Assembly: GCA_011682595.1 (NCBI GenBank)
Contig: JAACEH010000089.1
Span: 1 to 7,086, forward strand
From: Anaerolineaceae bacterium
GTDB lineage: Bacteria > Planctomycetota > Phycisphaerae > FEN-1346 > JAACEH01
DNA length: 7,086 bases
Direction of reading: 5' to 3'
Made by a program: the position numbers and the translations under genes
Notes under the pieces: model-generated
What the model was told of the DNA's origin: nothing
The model's input: the letters and a program-made list of their open reading frames with translations, nothing else
Database searches by the model: none
Shown: positions 1 to 5,593 of the stretch, in pieces
Numbering within the stretch: the first letter of the stretch is position 1
Layout of the letters: each line of letters starts with the position of its first letter

Positions 1-901
1 ATGTCCGGCGGAGTTCGATGATGCCTAGTTCGGGGCGGGCCCGGAAGCGGATGGGGGTCAGGTAGCCGAGGCCGCGACTGACGTAAACCTGGGCGTGCTT
101 GTGGTGGAACAGGCCCTCGGCCAGGTAGCGGTGCCGTATGGGCAGCATGAGCGGCCCGTAGAATGGCAAGCGGACCTGGCCGCCGTGAGTGTGGCCGGAG
201 AGCATGAGGTCGAAGTTCGGCGAGGCGAACTGGTGCAGGGCGTAAAGGGTGTCGGGGTTATGGGCCAGGACCAGCAACGGTCGGCCCGGCGGTTCGGCCA
301 GCGCATCGAAATCGAAGTCATCCGACCAGAGGTCGGCCAGTCCGGCCAGGTGCAGCGTCCGGCCGTTGCGGCGGCGTGTCGTGAACTCGTTGACCAGCAC
401 CTCGATGCCCGCTGATTCCAGGGCCTTGCGGCTGCCGGTGGCAAAGCGGGCCGAGCCCGAAACGCCGCGCGGATACGCCGTCCCGTAATCATGGTTACCC
501 AGGCAGGCCACCACCCCGAGCGGCGCGTCGAGGTCTTTCAGCAGGTTGGCCACCTCGCTCGGGTTGCCTCTGCGGCCGGTGACGTAGTCGCCCGTCAGGA
601 CGACCAGGTCGGGCTGCAGGTGATTGGTCCGGTCGACCCAGTCGGCGATCTCTTCCAGGGAGACAGGGCGATAGTGCAGGTCGGTCAGGTGAGCGATCTT
701 CAGCCGATCGAAAGCCTCGGGCAGGTTCATCAGGCGGACGGGCACGTGGCTGTAGTCGATCCACCAGGGCTCAATGAAGCGGGCGTAGCCGAAGGTGCCC
801 AAGGCGACGCCCACGGCTCCGACCGTGCTGTATCCAGCCCATCGAAGAAACGAGCGGCGGGTGATGGCCCGTCGCGGTCTCGGCATCCGCTGCGTTACCA
901 T
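1..901 (-). CDS. Tat-exported metallophosphoesterase, YkuE type (3' end outside window)
   Basis: This is a calcineurin-like, two-metal phosphoesterase. The frame stays open from an ATG at 901 to the window edge, giving 300 residues, about full length for the family, so the stop should lie just outside. The metal-site motifs are in order: D74-L-H76, G104-D105, GNHD at 135-138, H214 in AHNP, and GHTHGGQ at 236-242. The N-terminus has a twin-arginine signal (TRRSFLRW, residues 14-21) and then a hydrophobic stretch to about residue 37, so the folded enzyme is probably exported by Tat. B. subtilis YkuE is a Tat-dependent relative; LpxG-like lipid A enzymes share the fold. The substrate cannot be told from sequence. 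A stop codon two codons upstream makes 901 the furthest possible start; a second ATG at 886 is possible and also keeps the signal. Neither has a clear Shine-Dalgarno sequence. Family call is firm, start and substrate are not. Confidence 0.9.
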   Translation of the reverse strand, partial: MVTQRMPRPRRAITRRSFLRWAGYSTVGAVGVALGTFGYARFIEPWWIDYSHVPVRLMNLPEAFDRLKIAHLTDLHYRPVSLEEIADWVDRTNHLQPDLVVLTGDYVTGRRGNPSEVANLLKDLDAPLGVVACLGNHDYGTAYPRGVSGSARFATGSRKALESAGIEVLVNEFTTRRRNGRTLHLAGLADLWSDDFDFDALAEPPGRPLLVLAHNPDTLYALHQFASPNFDLMLSGHTHGGQVRLPFYGPLMLPIRHRYLAEGLFHHKHAQVYVSRGLGYLTPIRFRARPELGIIELRRT

Positions 902-909
902 AACCCGTT

Positions 910-938
910 ATTGTACCGTTCCCCCGGTCAAAAATCAA
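910..938 (-). promoter_or_regulatory. Sigma70-type promoter of the metallophosphoesterase gene
   Basis: A -35 box TTGATT (933-938) and a -10 box TACAAT (910-915) are separated by exactly 17 bases on the minus strand. Only 8 bases lie between the -10 box and the ATG at 901. Transcription would therefore begin at or within a base or two of that ATG, giving a leaderless mRNA, or a leader of about 15 bases if the ATG at 886 is used. The lack of a Shine-Dalgarno sequence fits this. Confidence 0.6.
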
Positions 939-991
939 ATTCGCTATCGTGCCCCGGTCTGCGGGGGGTGCACGTCACGTTTAGGTACTGC

Positions 992-1440
992 TCAGGCGGC
1001 CAGGGGCTTGTTCGCCCACAGATCGGCCCACTGTCGGTTGAGCCAGGCCACGCGCAGGGCCAGCGTGGTCGAGGAGCCCCGGCGGTGTCGCGGGATGGTC
1101 TGGGACCAGGTCCGCCGGCAGACGTCGCGTCTGGCCTTTCCACAGCCACGTTTCGCGCTCCCTCGACCAGGCCTCTGCTTCCGCCGCGCCTTCGCCGAAC
1201 AGGGCCTTGCCGCAGTCCCAGACGTGCTCTTTTGGCATGATACCAGTCCACGATGAAGGTCGCCCGCCGGAAGTGGCGACCCTGCTCCGAGCTCAGGCCG
1301 GCCGCCCGATCATAGGGCGACTCGGCGGCCCGGCAGGCCTCGCAATAATAATAGGCCCGCTCAATCTCGACCCAGCCAAACGTCGTGTGCTCCTGACGAG
1401 GACGGTGGGAGACGAACCGCATCCGGCCGCCGCAGGCACA
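992..1440 (-). pseudogene. Broken ISKra4-family transposase remnant
   Basis: Three pieces in different frames together resemble an ISKra4-type transposase. The first (about 1440-1228) has a zinc-ribbon-like CACGG, then EIERAYYYCEAC and a GLSSEQG stretch, and reaches TFIVDWYHA, which carries the usual D and YHA of the catalytic core. At an AAAA run near 1225-1228 one extra A breaks the frame; removing it restores YHAKEHVWDCGKALFGEG, and the second piece continues through EAWSRER to about 1090. A second frame change in about 1075-1110 leads to a C-terminal piece (TLALRVAWLNRQW) ending at a stop at 992-994. The N-terminus is missing, and the segment normally lying between the AYYYC region and the YHA motif is largely deleted, leaving about 150 codons in place of several hundred. 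It cannot make an active enzyme. Family assignment is from motif memory, not a search. Confidence 0.72.
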
Positions 1441-1446
1441 CGTGCG

Positions 1447-1486
1447 TGAAAGAAGAAGAAGCCGGACGCCATTACGCGCCCGGCTT
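1447..1486 (-). terminator. Hairpin with pyrimidine tail, possible terminator
   Basis: On the minus strand an 11-base stem (AAGCCGGGCGC pairing with GCGTCCGGCTT, one mismatch) closes a 6-base loop and is followed by CTTCTTCTTT. The tail is a mixed pyrimidine tract, not a pure T run, so intrinsic termination would be moderate at best. It lies about 135 bases past the stop of the small Hc1-like gene and could end that transcript. The bases between, 1487-1622, show no coding pattern I can support. Confidence 0.4.
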
Positions 1487-1622
1487 CGGTGTGCATAGAC
1501 TTATCTGCCGATAGCCCATCGGCGGCACAAGGAATTCGGCACCACGGCCGTCTTCGGTGGAAGCCGGCAGTTTGCGGACCCTGATAGAATCGGGGTCGCT
1601 CAACTGATCTGGTCGCCTCAGC

Positions 1623-1793
1623 TCAGGACGACCGCAACTCAAGAATGCCCTGGCGAACCGCCTGTGCGGCCTTCTTGATCTCCTGCATCTGCTTGCGGAC
1701 GCGCGTTCCGGCGGCCTTGTTGCCGCTTTCGGCCTTGCCCAGATCGCCCTCAACTTCAGCCACTAATGCCTTCAGCGTCTCGTATGCTTCCAT
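1623..1793 (-). CDS. Small histone H1-like (Hc1-type) DNA-binding protein, 56 aa
   Basis: This 56-residue protein starts at an ATG at 1793 and stops with TGA at 1623-1625. A perfect AGGAGG (1799-1804) lies 5 bases upstream, the best ribosome binding site in the window. The central part, KAESGNKAAGTRVRKQMQEI, closely matches the N-terminal signature of chlamydial HctA and the small Bacteroidetes 'histone H1' proteins (KAEKGNKAA.RVR, then a basic helix). It is predicted to be almost wholly helical. Family members bind DNA and help compact the nucleoid. Unlike HctA it lacks the long Lys/Ala-rich C-terminal tail, so it is only the core helical domain, and it ends in LELRSS. It has its own promoter and probably forms a single-gene unit between the vWA gene and the ISKra4 remnant. 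Recognition is by motif only, but start, signals and pattern agree. Confidence 0.82.
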   Translation of the reverse strand: MEAYETLKALVAEVEGDLGKAESGNKAAGTRVRKQMQEIKKAAQAVRQGILELRSS

Positions 1794-1856
1794 GTTCGCC
1801 TCCTGTCGCAGGAAATGGCCTGTGTGTCCTTTTCCGCCTCGGAATTGGTCTTGATG

Positions 1857-1883
1857 GTACTATCGGCTTCGGACGGCTGTCAA
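1857..1883 (-). promoter_or_regulatory. Candidate promoter of the Hc1-like gene
   Basis: A consensus -35 TTGACA lies at 1878-1883 on the minus strand, with a weak -10 (TAGTAC, 1857-1862) after 15 bases, shorter than ideal. The start codon is about 64 bases downstream of the -10. An A/T-rich block immediately upstream (1886-1910) sits where an UP element would be. The -35 is persuasive, the -10 is not. Confidence 0.45.
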
Positions 1884-1885
1884 TT

Positions 1886-1910
1886 GCCTTTTTTTGGTAA
1901 AAAAGCAGGC
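1886..1910. repeat. A/T-tract inverted repeat between the vWA and Hc1-like genes
   Basis: Runs of seven T (1889-1895) and six A (1899-1904), flanked by GCC and GGC, form an imperfect palindrome. On the minus strand it reads GCCTGC, six T, ACC, seven A, GGC. It follows the vWA stop by about 20 bases and touches the -35 box of the next gene. It could be a weak bidirectional terminator, an UP element, or both. Confidence 0.5.
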
Positions 1911-1930
1911 CGGATCAGCCTCACAGCACC

Positions 1931-4081
1931 TCAGGCGGGTGGCCGTCCTGAGGCCTTGCGGCCCGCCTGGCGGTAGAACCGGTTGGCCACCAACAGCTCT
2001 AACGCCATGATAGCCATCAGGATAGGTATCAACTGGGCTGTCCGCTCGCGACCCCGGCGGACCAGGGTTTCGGCGTATTTCAGCCCTTCGAGGTCCCTGG
2101 CGGCATGGAACATGCCCCGGGAAAAAATCTTCTCCAAACCGTCCGGCGGCCGCTTTTTGAGCACGCTTTCGCCCCCGTCGACGTTCAGGCTGAACCCGAA
2201 GCGGCGGCGGCCCGCCGGCGAATCGACCTGAATACGGTAGTTCCCCGGCTCCTCCAGCGGCGGAAAAATCGCCGTGGCCGTGCTCGAACTGATGCTCCGC
2301 GTCACCGGGCCGGCCAGCCCCGGACCGGTCAGCAGGGCCGTCAGACCGCCCAGCGAACGCGGAAAAGAGAAGGTCACCGGTTGGCCGATGCTGTGGTGTC
2401 GCCGCCCGGCGAACTCGTGCCGCCCCGCCCCCAGCAGGCTGTGCAGCAGAACGACGAACTCGTTGGCCTGGCGATAAGAAGCCAGGTTCGACCAGCCCCG
2501 CTGCGGCGCGGTCGCCAAGGTGAAGACGGTCCCGCTGCGATAAGTGGTCCCGGCCAGCAGGGGCTGGCCGTCCAGGGCCAGAATGGTGCGTGTGCCGGGG
2601 TCCGGCTGCAGACGGACCCAGCGATAGGCGGTCACCTGGGCCAGATTGCCGCCCCGGCCGCGATCGAAGGCCGCCAGTGCCGGGTCCTGGTAGCTGGGCG
2701 CCTCGACGGCCTTGCCGCCCGGGGCCTGCCGGACGCCGCCAAGGCTCAGGCCAAGCAGTCGCCGGGCCACCGGGCCGCCGTAGGACGACTTGCCGTCGCC
2801 CAGTTCCGCGGCTACGTCACGGCCCAGCAGGACAATCAGCGTCCCGCCGGCGGCGACAAAGTCGTCCAGGGCCTGCCACCCCCGGGCTGTGATGCCGGCG
2901 GCATCGACCAGGAAGACCGCCTCCATGGACCTGAGTCGTTGAGGCGACAAGTCGGCCGCCGACAGCAGTTCGGGAGCAACCGTGTTGAGCCCTTTCTTGC
3001 GCAGGCCCTCGGGGGCCAGGGCCTGCCAGACGGCGAAGGCGTCACTGCCCGGGGCCGCCGGCCCGGCCTCGCTCTGAACCACGCCCACCATGGGCGGCGC
3101 CCCGACCCGGAGGGTGAAGTACCGCCGATTGTCGACCTTCAGGGGGTCGGCTTCCCTTAACGACACGCTGCCCTGTACGAGCCCGGCCCGGCTCATTTTT
3201 TCGTTGAAGACAATCGATTCAGCGGCTGCAGGTTCGTCCAGTTCAACCGGCTGCCTCTGGAGAATGTGGCCGCCGATTTCCAGGACCACGGTCCGCCCCG
3301 CGGGACGCTCCCCGCAAACAACCGTCGCCGCTATGGCCACGGTGGCGTTGCGGCTGACCGCCGGCGACGACAGTTGCGGTCCTTCCAGGGCGATGTTCAG
3401 GTTCTCCTCGACGCCGACGTCCATGACGTAGACCGGCACGCGATCGTAGTCGGCCAGGCTGCCCTGGTCCAGGCCGCGCCAAGCCGTCTGGGCCATGTCC
3501 GTGAAGAGGTAGATTTCGCGGCGGTCCTCGCCGGCCCGCTCCAGCAGCCGCTCGGCGGCCCGCAGCATCGCAGCCACCGATTCACTGCGGCCAGACGGCG
3601 CCACGCGGTTGATGAGGTCCGCGACGTCGCCGCCGGCGTCGCTCAGGGAGACCGAGGCCGTGTCGCTGGTCAGGTCGAGCACGGCCATGCGGCTCTCCTG
3701 CGGCAACATGGCGGCAATCCGACCGGCCATCTGTCGGGCCGCTTCGAGGCGCGATCGGCCCATGCGGCGATACTGCATGCTCGGCGAGTTGTCGAAGCAG
3801 AAGACCGCGGCGGCCGGCACCTGGCGGCGGGCGGCCACGACATTCCGCTGGTCGATGGGCCGGGCCATGATCAGCACAAAGACGGCCAGCATCCCGGCTC
3901 GCAGGGCAAGCAGCAACAGGCGCTTCAGCCGCGTCCGCCCGGCCGAGGCCCGGTGACTCTGCTCGACGAACCTGAGCGCGGGAAAGTCCATTCGCCGCGG
4001 CCGGCTGCGCATCATCAGGTGGATGACCACGGGAATGGCCACCGTCACCAGTCCGGCCAGCAGTGCTGGGTTAATCCACAT
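1931..4081 (-). CDS. BatA-type membrane protein with von Willebrand factor A domain, 716 aa
   Basis: This is a membrane-anchored vWA protein of the BatA (aerotolerance-type) group. The N-terminus MWINPALLAGLVTVAIPVVI is the typical BatA start: a first membrane helix (about 4-22), then RRMDFPALRFV, and a second helix at about 54-74. The vWA domain follows (about 90-225) with an intact metal site: D97-x-S99-x-S101 and D195 in LFTDMAQ. A glutamine-amidotransferase-like segment comes next (about 385-420, FLVDAAG then GGTLIVLLG). The C-terminal part has a beta-rich region ending in LNVDGGESVL and a final helix at about 683-702. Such proteins usually work with a MoxR ATPase and a DUF58 protein in the envelope; neither is in this window. 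An ATG at 4141 would add 20 residues but lies inside a repeat, so 4081 is chosen. The Shine-Dalgarno is weak. Architecture is clear; exact role is unknown. Confidence 0.88.
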   Translation of the reverse strand: MWINPALLAGLVTVAIPVVIHLMMRSRPRRMDFPALRFVEQSHRASAGRTRLKRLLLLALRAGMLAVFVLIMARPIDQRNVVAARRQVPAAAVFCFDNSPSMQYRRMGRSRLEAARQMAGRIAAMLPQESRMAVLDLTSDTASVSLSDAGGDVADLINRVAPSGRSESVAAMLRAAERLLERAGEDRREIYLFTDMAQTAWRGLDQGSLADYDRVPVYVMDVGVEENLNIALEGPQLSSPAVSRNATVAIAATVVCGERPAGRTVVLEIGGHILQRQPVELDEPAAAESIVFNEKMSRAGLVQGSVSLREADPLKVDNRRYFTLRVGAPPMVGVVQSEAGPAAPGSDAFAVWQALAPEGLRKKGLNTVAPELLSAADLSPQRLRSMEAVFLVDAAGITARGWQALDDFVAAGGTLIVLLGRDVAAELGDGKSSYGGPVARRLLGLSLGGVRQAPGGKAVEAPSYQDPALAAFDRGRGGNLAQVTAYRWVRLQPDPGTRTILALDGQPLLAGTTYRSGTVFTLATAPQRGWSNLASYRQANEFVVLLHSLLGAGRHEFAGRRHHSIGQPVTFSFPRSLGGLTALLTGPGLAGPVTRSISSSTATAIFPPLEEPGNYRIQVDSPAGRRRFGFSLNVDGGESVLKKRPPDGLEKIFSRGMFHAARDLEGLKYAETLVRRGRERTAQLIPILMAIMALELLVANRFYRQAGRKASGRPPA

Positions 4082-4131
4082 GGCGTCACTCGCTGGGCCG
4101 CTCGAGTTGTCGGCCGGCGGCGTCAGTCCGT

Positions 4132-4208
4132 GTAGGGGCACCCCTTGCGGGTGCCCGCATGGGAAAAGTACGGGCCTTCGCGGGCACCCGCAAGGGGTGC
4201 CCCCCTAT
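4132..4208. repeat. REPIN-like pair of inverted REP hairpins
   Basis: Two 24-base arms (4135-4158 and 4180-4203) are perfect reverse complements across a 21-base spacer. Each arm is itself a hairpin: GGGCACCC, a 5-base loop, GGGTGCCC (4136-4156 and 4182-4202). The left one is preceded by GTAG (4132-4135), the tetranucleotide typical of REP elements; the right one has GATA separated from the stem by extra bases. Two REPs in opposite orientation make a REPIN, a non-autonomous element moved by a RAYT (Y1) transposase. No RAYT gene is in the window. It lies 50 bases upstream of the vWA gene and may be in its leader. Bases 4209-4355, between it and the IS110 remnant, show nothing I can support beyond a weak TTGACG box near 4230. 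Confidence 0.75.
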
Positions 4209-4355
4209 CTCTGAAAGGCTGCCTCGCGTCAAGGGCAAACGTTCAATACGGTTCGTGAGACCACCTAGCTCTTCGCGCCTGCGGGCCGCCGATGCAGCCA
4301 GCCGCAGTAGGTCGGGGTATTGCAATAGTCCCTTACAAACACGACGCGGTCCCGA

Positions 4356-4679
4356 TCAGGCGGGAACCGTCACAGGGGCACTCGAGCCGACCCGGGATTG
4401 TTTGCCCCGCACTCGGCATGCACGACCTTCGCTCGGCATATGCCAAACCACCTCCGAAAACCAGGCCGTCAAGCGACCCACCCCCGGCAAGGTCGTCAGA
4501 TGGTCCACCCGGTGGCCCGAAGCCAACTGCCGACGCAGCGCGCCCTCCAGGCGGCGAATCTGACCGCTCAGACGCTCGATCACCTCCAACCGGCGGTTGA
4601 CCACCTCCCGACCCTCGTCGTCCAATACCGCCACCCGAATAAACTTGCGATGAAGATCAATCCCAATACAATCTCTCAT
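4356..4679 (-). pseudogene. Internally deleted IS110-family transposase remnant, 107 codons
   Basis: The first about 33 codons (CIGIDLHRKFIRVAVLDDEG) are the start of the IS110 RuvC-like DEDD domain, with the first catalytic aspartate D8. Then, without a break in frame, the chain joins a helical stretch (ERLSGQIRRLEGALRRQL) and the C-terminal domain motif LTTLPGVGRLTA. About 150 or more residues normally lie between these, including the other acidic residues, so a large in-frame deletion has occurred. After about residue 84 the sequence no longer resembles IS110: the region carrying the catalytic serine is absent and the chain ends SSAPVTVPA. Start and translation signals are intact: ATG at 4679 with AAAGGAGG 7 bases upstream. 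Transposition activity is ruled out; a short protein could still be made. Confidence 0.75.
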
Positions 4680-4750
4680 AAGGCTGCCTCCTTTCTGATC
4701 CGCAGGGTTGCGATAAACAACTCACATCCTACAGTAAAGATGGCAGCCTT
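4680..4750. other. Inverted repeat in the upstream region of the IS110 remnant
   Basis: AAGGCTGCC (4680-4688) and GGCAGCCTT (4742-4750) are perfect reverse complements around 53 bases, directly before the transposase start, and the first arm overlaps the ribosome binding site region. In the IS110 family the non-coding end upstream of the transposase encodes the bridge RNA, so this may be a piece of that region, or a structure that masks the ribosome binding site. No guide loops could be assigned. Confidence 0.3.
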
Positions 4751-4761
4751 TCATCACATTA

Positions 4762-4803
4762 CAAAACGGCGTGCCGCTAAACACGTACGGCTGGGCTCGC
4801 CGT
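4762..4803 (-). terminator. Weak terminator after the membrane protein gene
   Basis: On the minus strand ACGGCG pairs with CGCCGT (4798-4803 with 4766-4771), with a possible inner GCCG/CGGC stem, and the structure is followed by TTTTG. It lies about 30 bases past the stop of the 246-residue membrane protein and may end the ddl-ftsQ transcript. The stem is short and the loop large. Confidence 0.3.
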
Positions 4804-4832
4804 CAATCCCTTGGCCTGTTTCTCTATTACGA

Positions 4833-5573
4833 CTATCGAGTCGCCCGGTGTGGCGTGTGCTGGTCGCGGTAGCGGCGGACCAGCCAGCGCACAAGGAGCA
4901 ATACCCCGGCCGAAACAGCCGTGTAGCCGACCAGCCCGACGTAGAAGTTCGCGCCGCCAACGGCCAGGCCGTCCACAGCCAGCGAGCGGGCCAGGGCCAA
5001 CGGCGAAATCAGCCACAGCCAACCGATCGAATGTCCGCTCGATTCCAGCACCAGGTACCCGGCCACCAGCGGTCCGAACAGGAAGATCATCAGGTCCGGT
5101 ATGGCCAGGGCTCGCAGACGAGGCGAGCCGGCCTGGTGGACGAAGCGGTAGGTCACGGCGGCCGAGGCCGTGCCGATCAGCCCGATCAGCACTTCGCCGA
5201 TCCGCCACAGCGGCACACCCGACAGGACGGCGGCCACCAGAATCGCCGGCAGGGCGACGGCCAGAAGCAGGGCCACCTCGGCCAGTCGAACAGGCAGCCA
5301 GGGCCAGAAGCGATTGACCGGATCGCCCCGGCCCAACAGGGTTCCCGGCCACAGGGGATAGACCAACAGCAGCACAGCCGCCAGCGACACAACGGTCAGG
5401 GGTAAGGCATCGGCAGGCAGGTTCACTGTCGAGGTGCCCGGGCTGAACACGGCCACCAGGAGAGCGAGCGTCGGCACGACCGCTCCGACCGCCGCCAGGC
5501 CGAGCAGTCCGCCGGGGGGCGCCTCCTGCGGCTTCTGTGGCGGCGACGAATTCTGGTAGAGTTTGTCGGCCAT
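4833..5573 (-). CDS. Multi-pass membrane protein of unknown function, 246 aa
   Basis: I do not recognise this protein. A polar, proline-rich N-terminus (to about residue 22) is followed by five clear hydrophobic segments (about 24-43, 57-76, 97-119, 157-177 and 210-231) and two weaker ones (126-146, 182-200), ending in a basic tail (RWLVRRYRDQHTPHRATR). No catalytic or nucleotide-binding motif is seen; Leu, Ala and Val dominate the chain. The pattern could suit an ABC-2-like permease subunit or an orphan integral membrane protein, but nothing decides this. The ATG at 5573 is 20 bases after the ftsQ stop, with no good Shine-Dalgarno sequence, so it is probably translated from the same transcript as ftsQ. 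That places it where ftsA would lie in a classical division cluster. Coding status is well supported by the long hydrophobic pattern and tight spacing; function is open. Confidence 0.8.
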   Translation of the reverse strand: MADKLYQNSSPPQKPQEAPPGGLLGLAAVGAVVPTLALLVAVFSPGTSTVNLPADALPLTVVSLAAVLLLVYPLWPGTLLGRGDPVNRFWPWLPVRLAEVALLLAVALPAILVAAVLSGVPLWRIGEVLIGLIGTASAAVTYRFVHQAGSPRLRALAIPDLMIFLFGPLVAGYLVLESSGHSIGWLWLISPLALARSLAVDGLAVGGANFYVGLVGYTAVSAGVLLLVRWLVRRYRDQHTPHRATR

Positions 5574-5593
5574 GATTGATCGTGAGTCCGCTA

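Noticed and set aside
58..492. Minus-strand frame of 144 codons and plus-strand frames in the same place
   Set aside because: The true frame here is the metallophosphoesterase with all its metal motifs; these are out-of-frame shadows rich in Arg, Ser and Thr.
1579..1597. Imperfect ACCCTGAT/ATCGGGGT hairpin after the Hc1-like gene
   Set aside because: The stem has a mismatch and no T tract; too weak to call a terminator.
1472..1753. Minus-strand frame of 93 codons overlapping the Hc1-like gene
   Set aside because: It is out of frame with the Hc1-like gene, Arg/Pro-rich without pattern, and lacks a ribosome binding site.
2105..3160. Long plus-strand open frame opposite the vWA gene (351 codons); others at 3266-4135 and 4398-5405
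   Set aside because: They lie antisense to well-supported genes, encode low-complexity Arg/Gln/Gly/Pro-rich chains without domains, and are expected in GC-rich DNA.
4082..4141. Upstream ATG at 4141 adding 20 residues to the vWA protein
   Set aside because: The extension is encoded partly by the REP repeat and would precede the typical BatA N-terminus, which begins exactly at the ATG at 4081.
4086..4325. Minus-strand frame of 79 codons upstream of the vWA gene
   Set aside because: It starts at TTG, runs through the REPIN, has no ribosome binding site and resembles no family I know.
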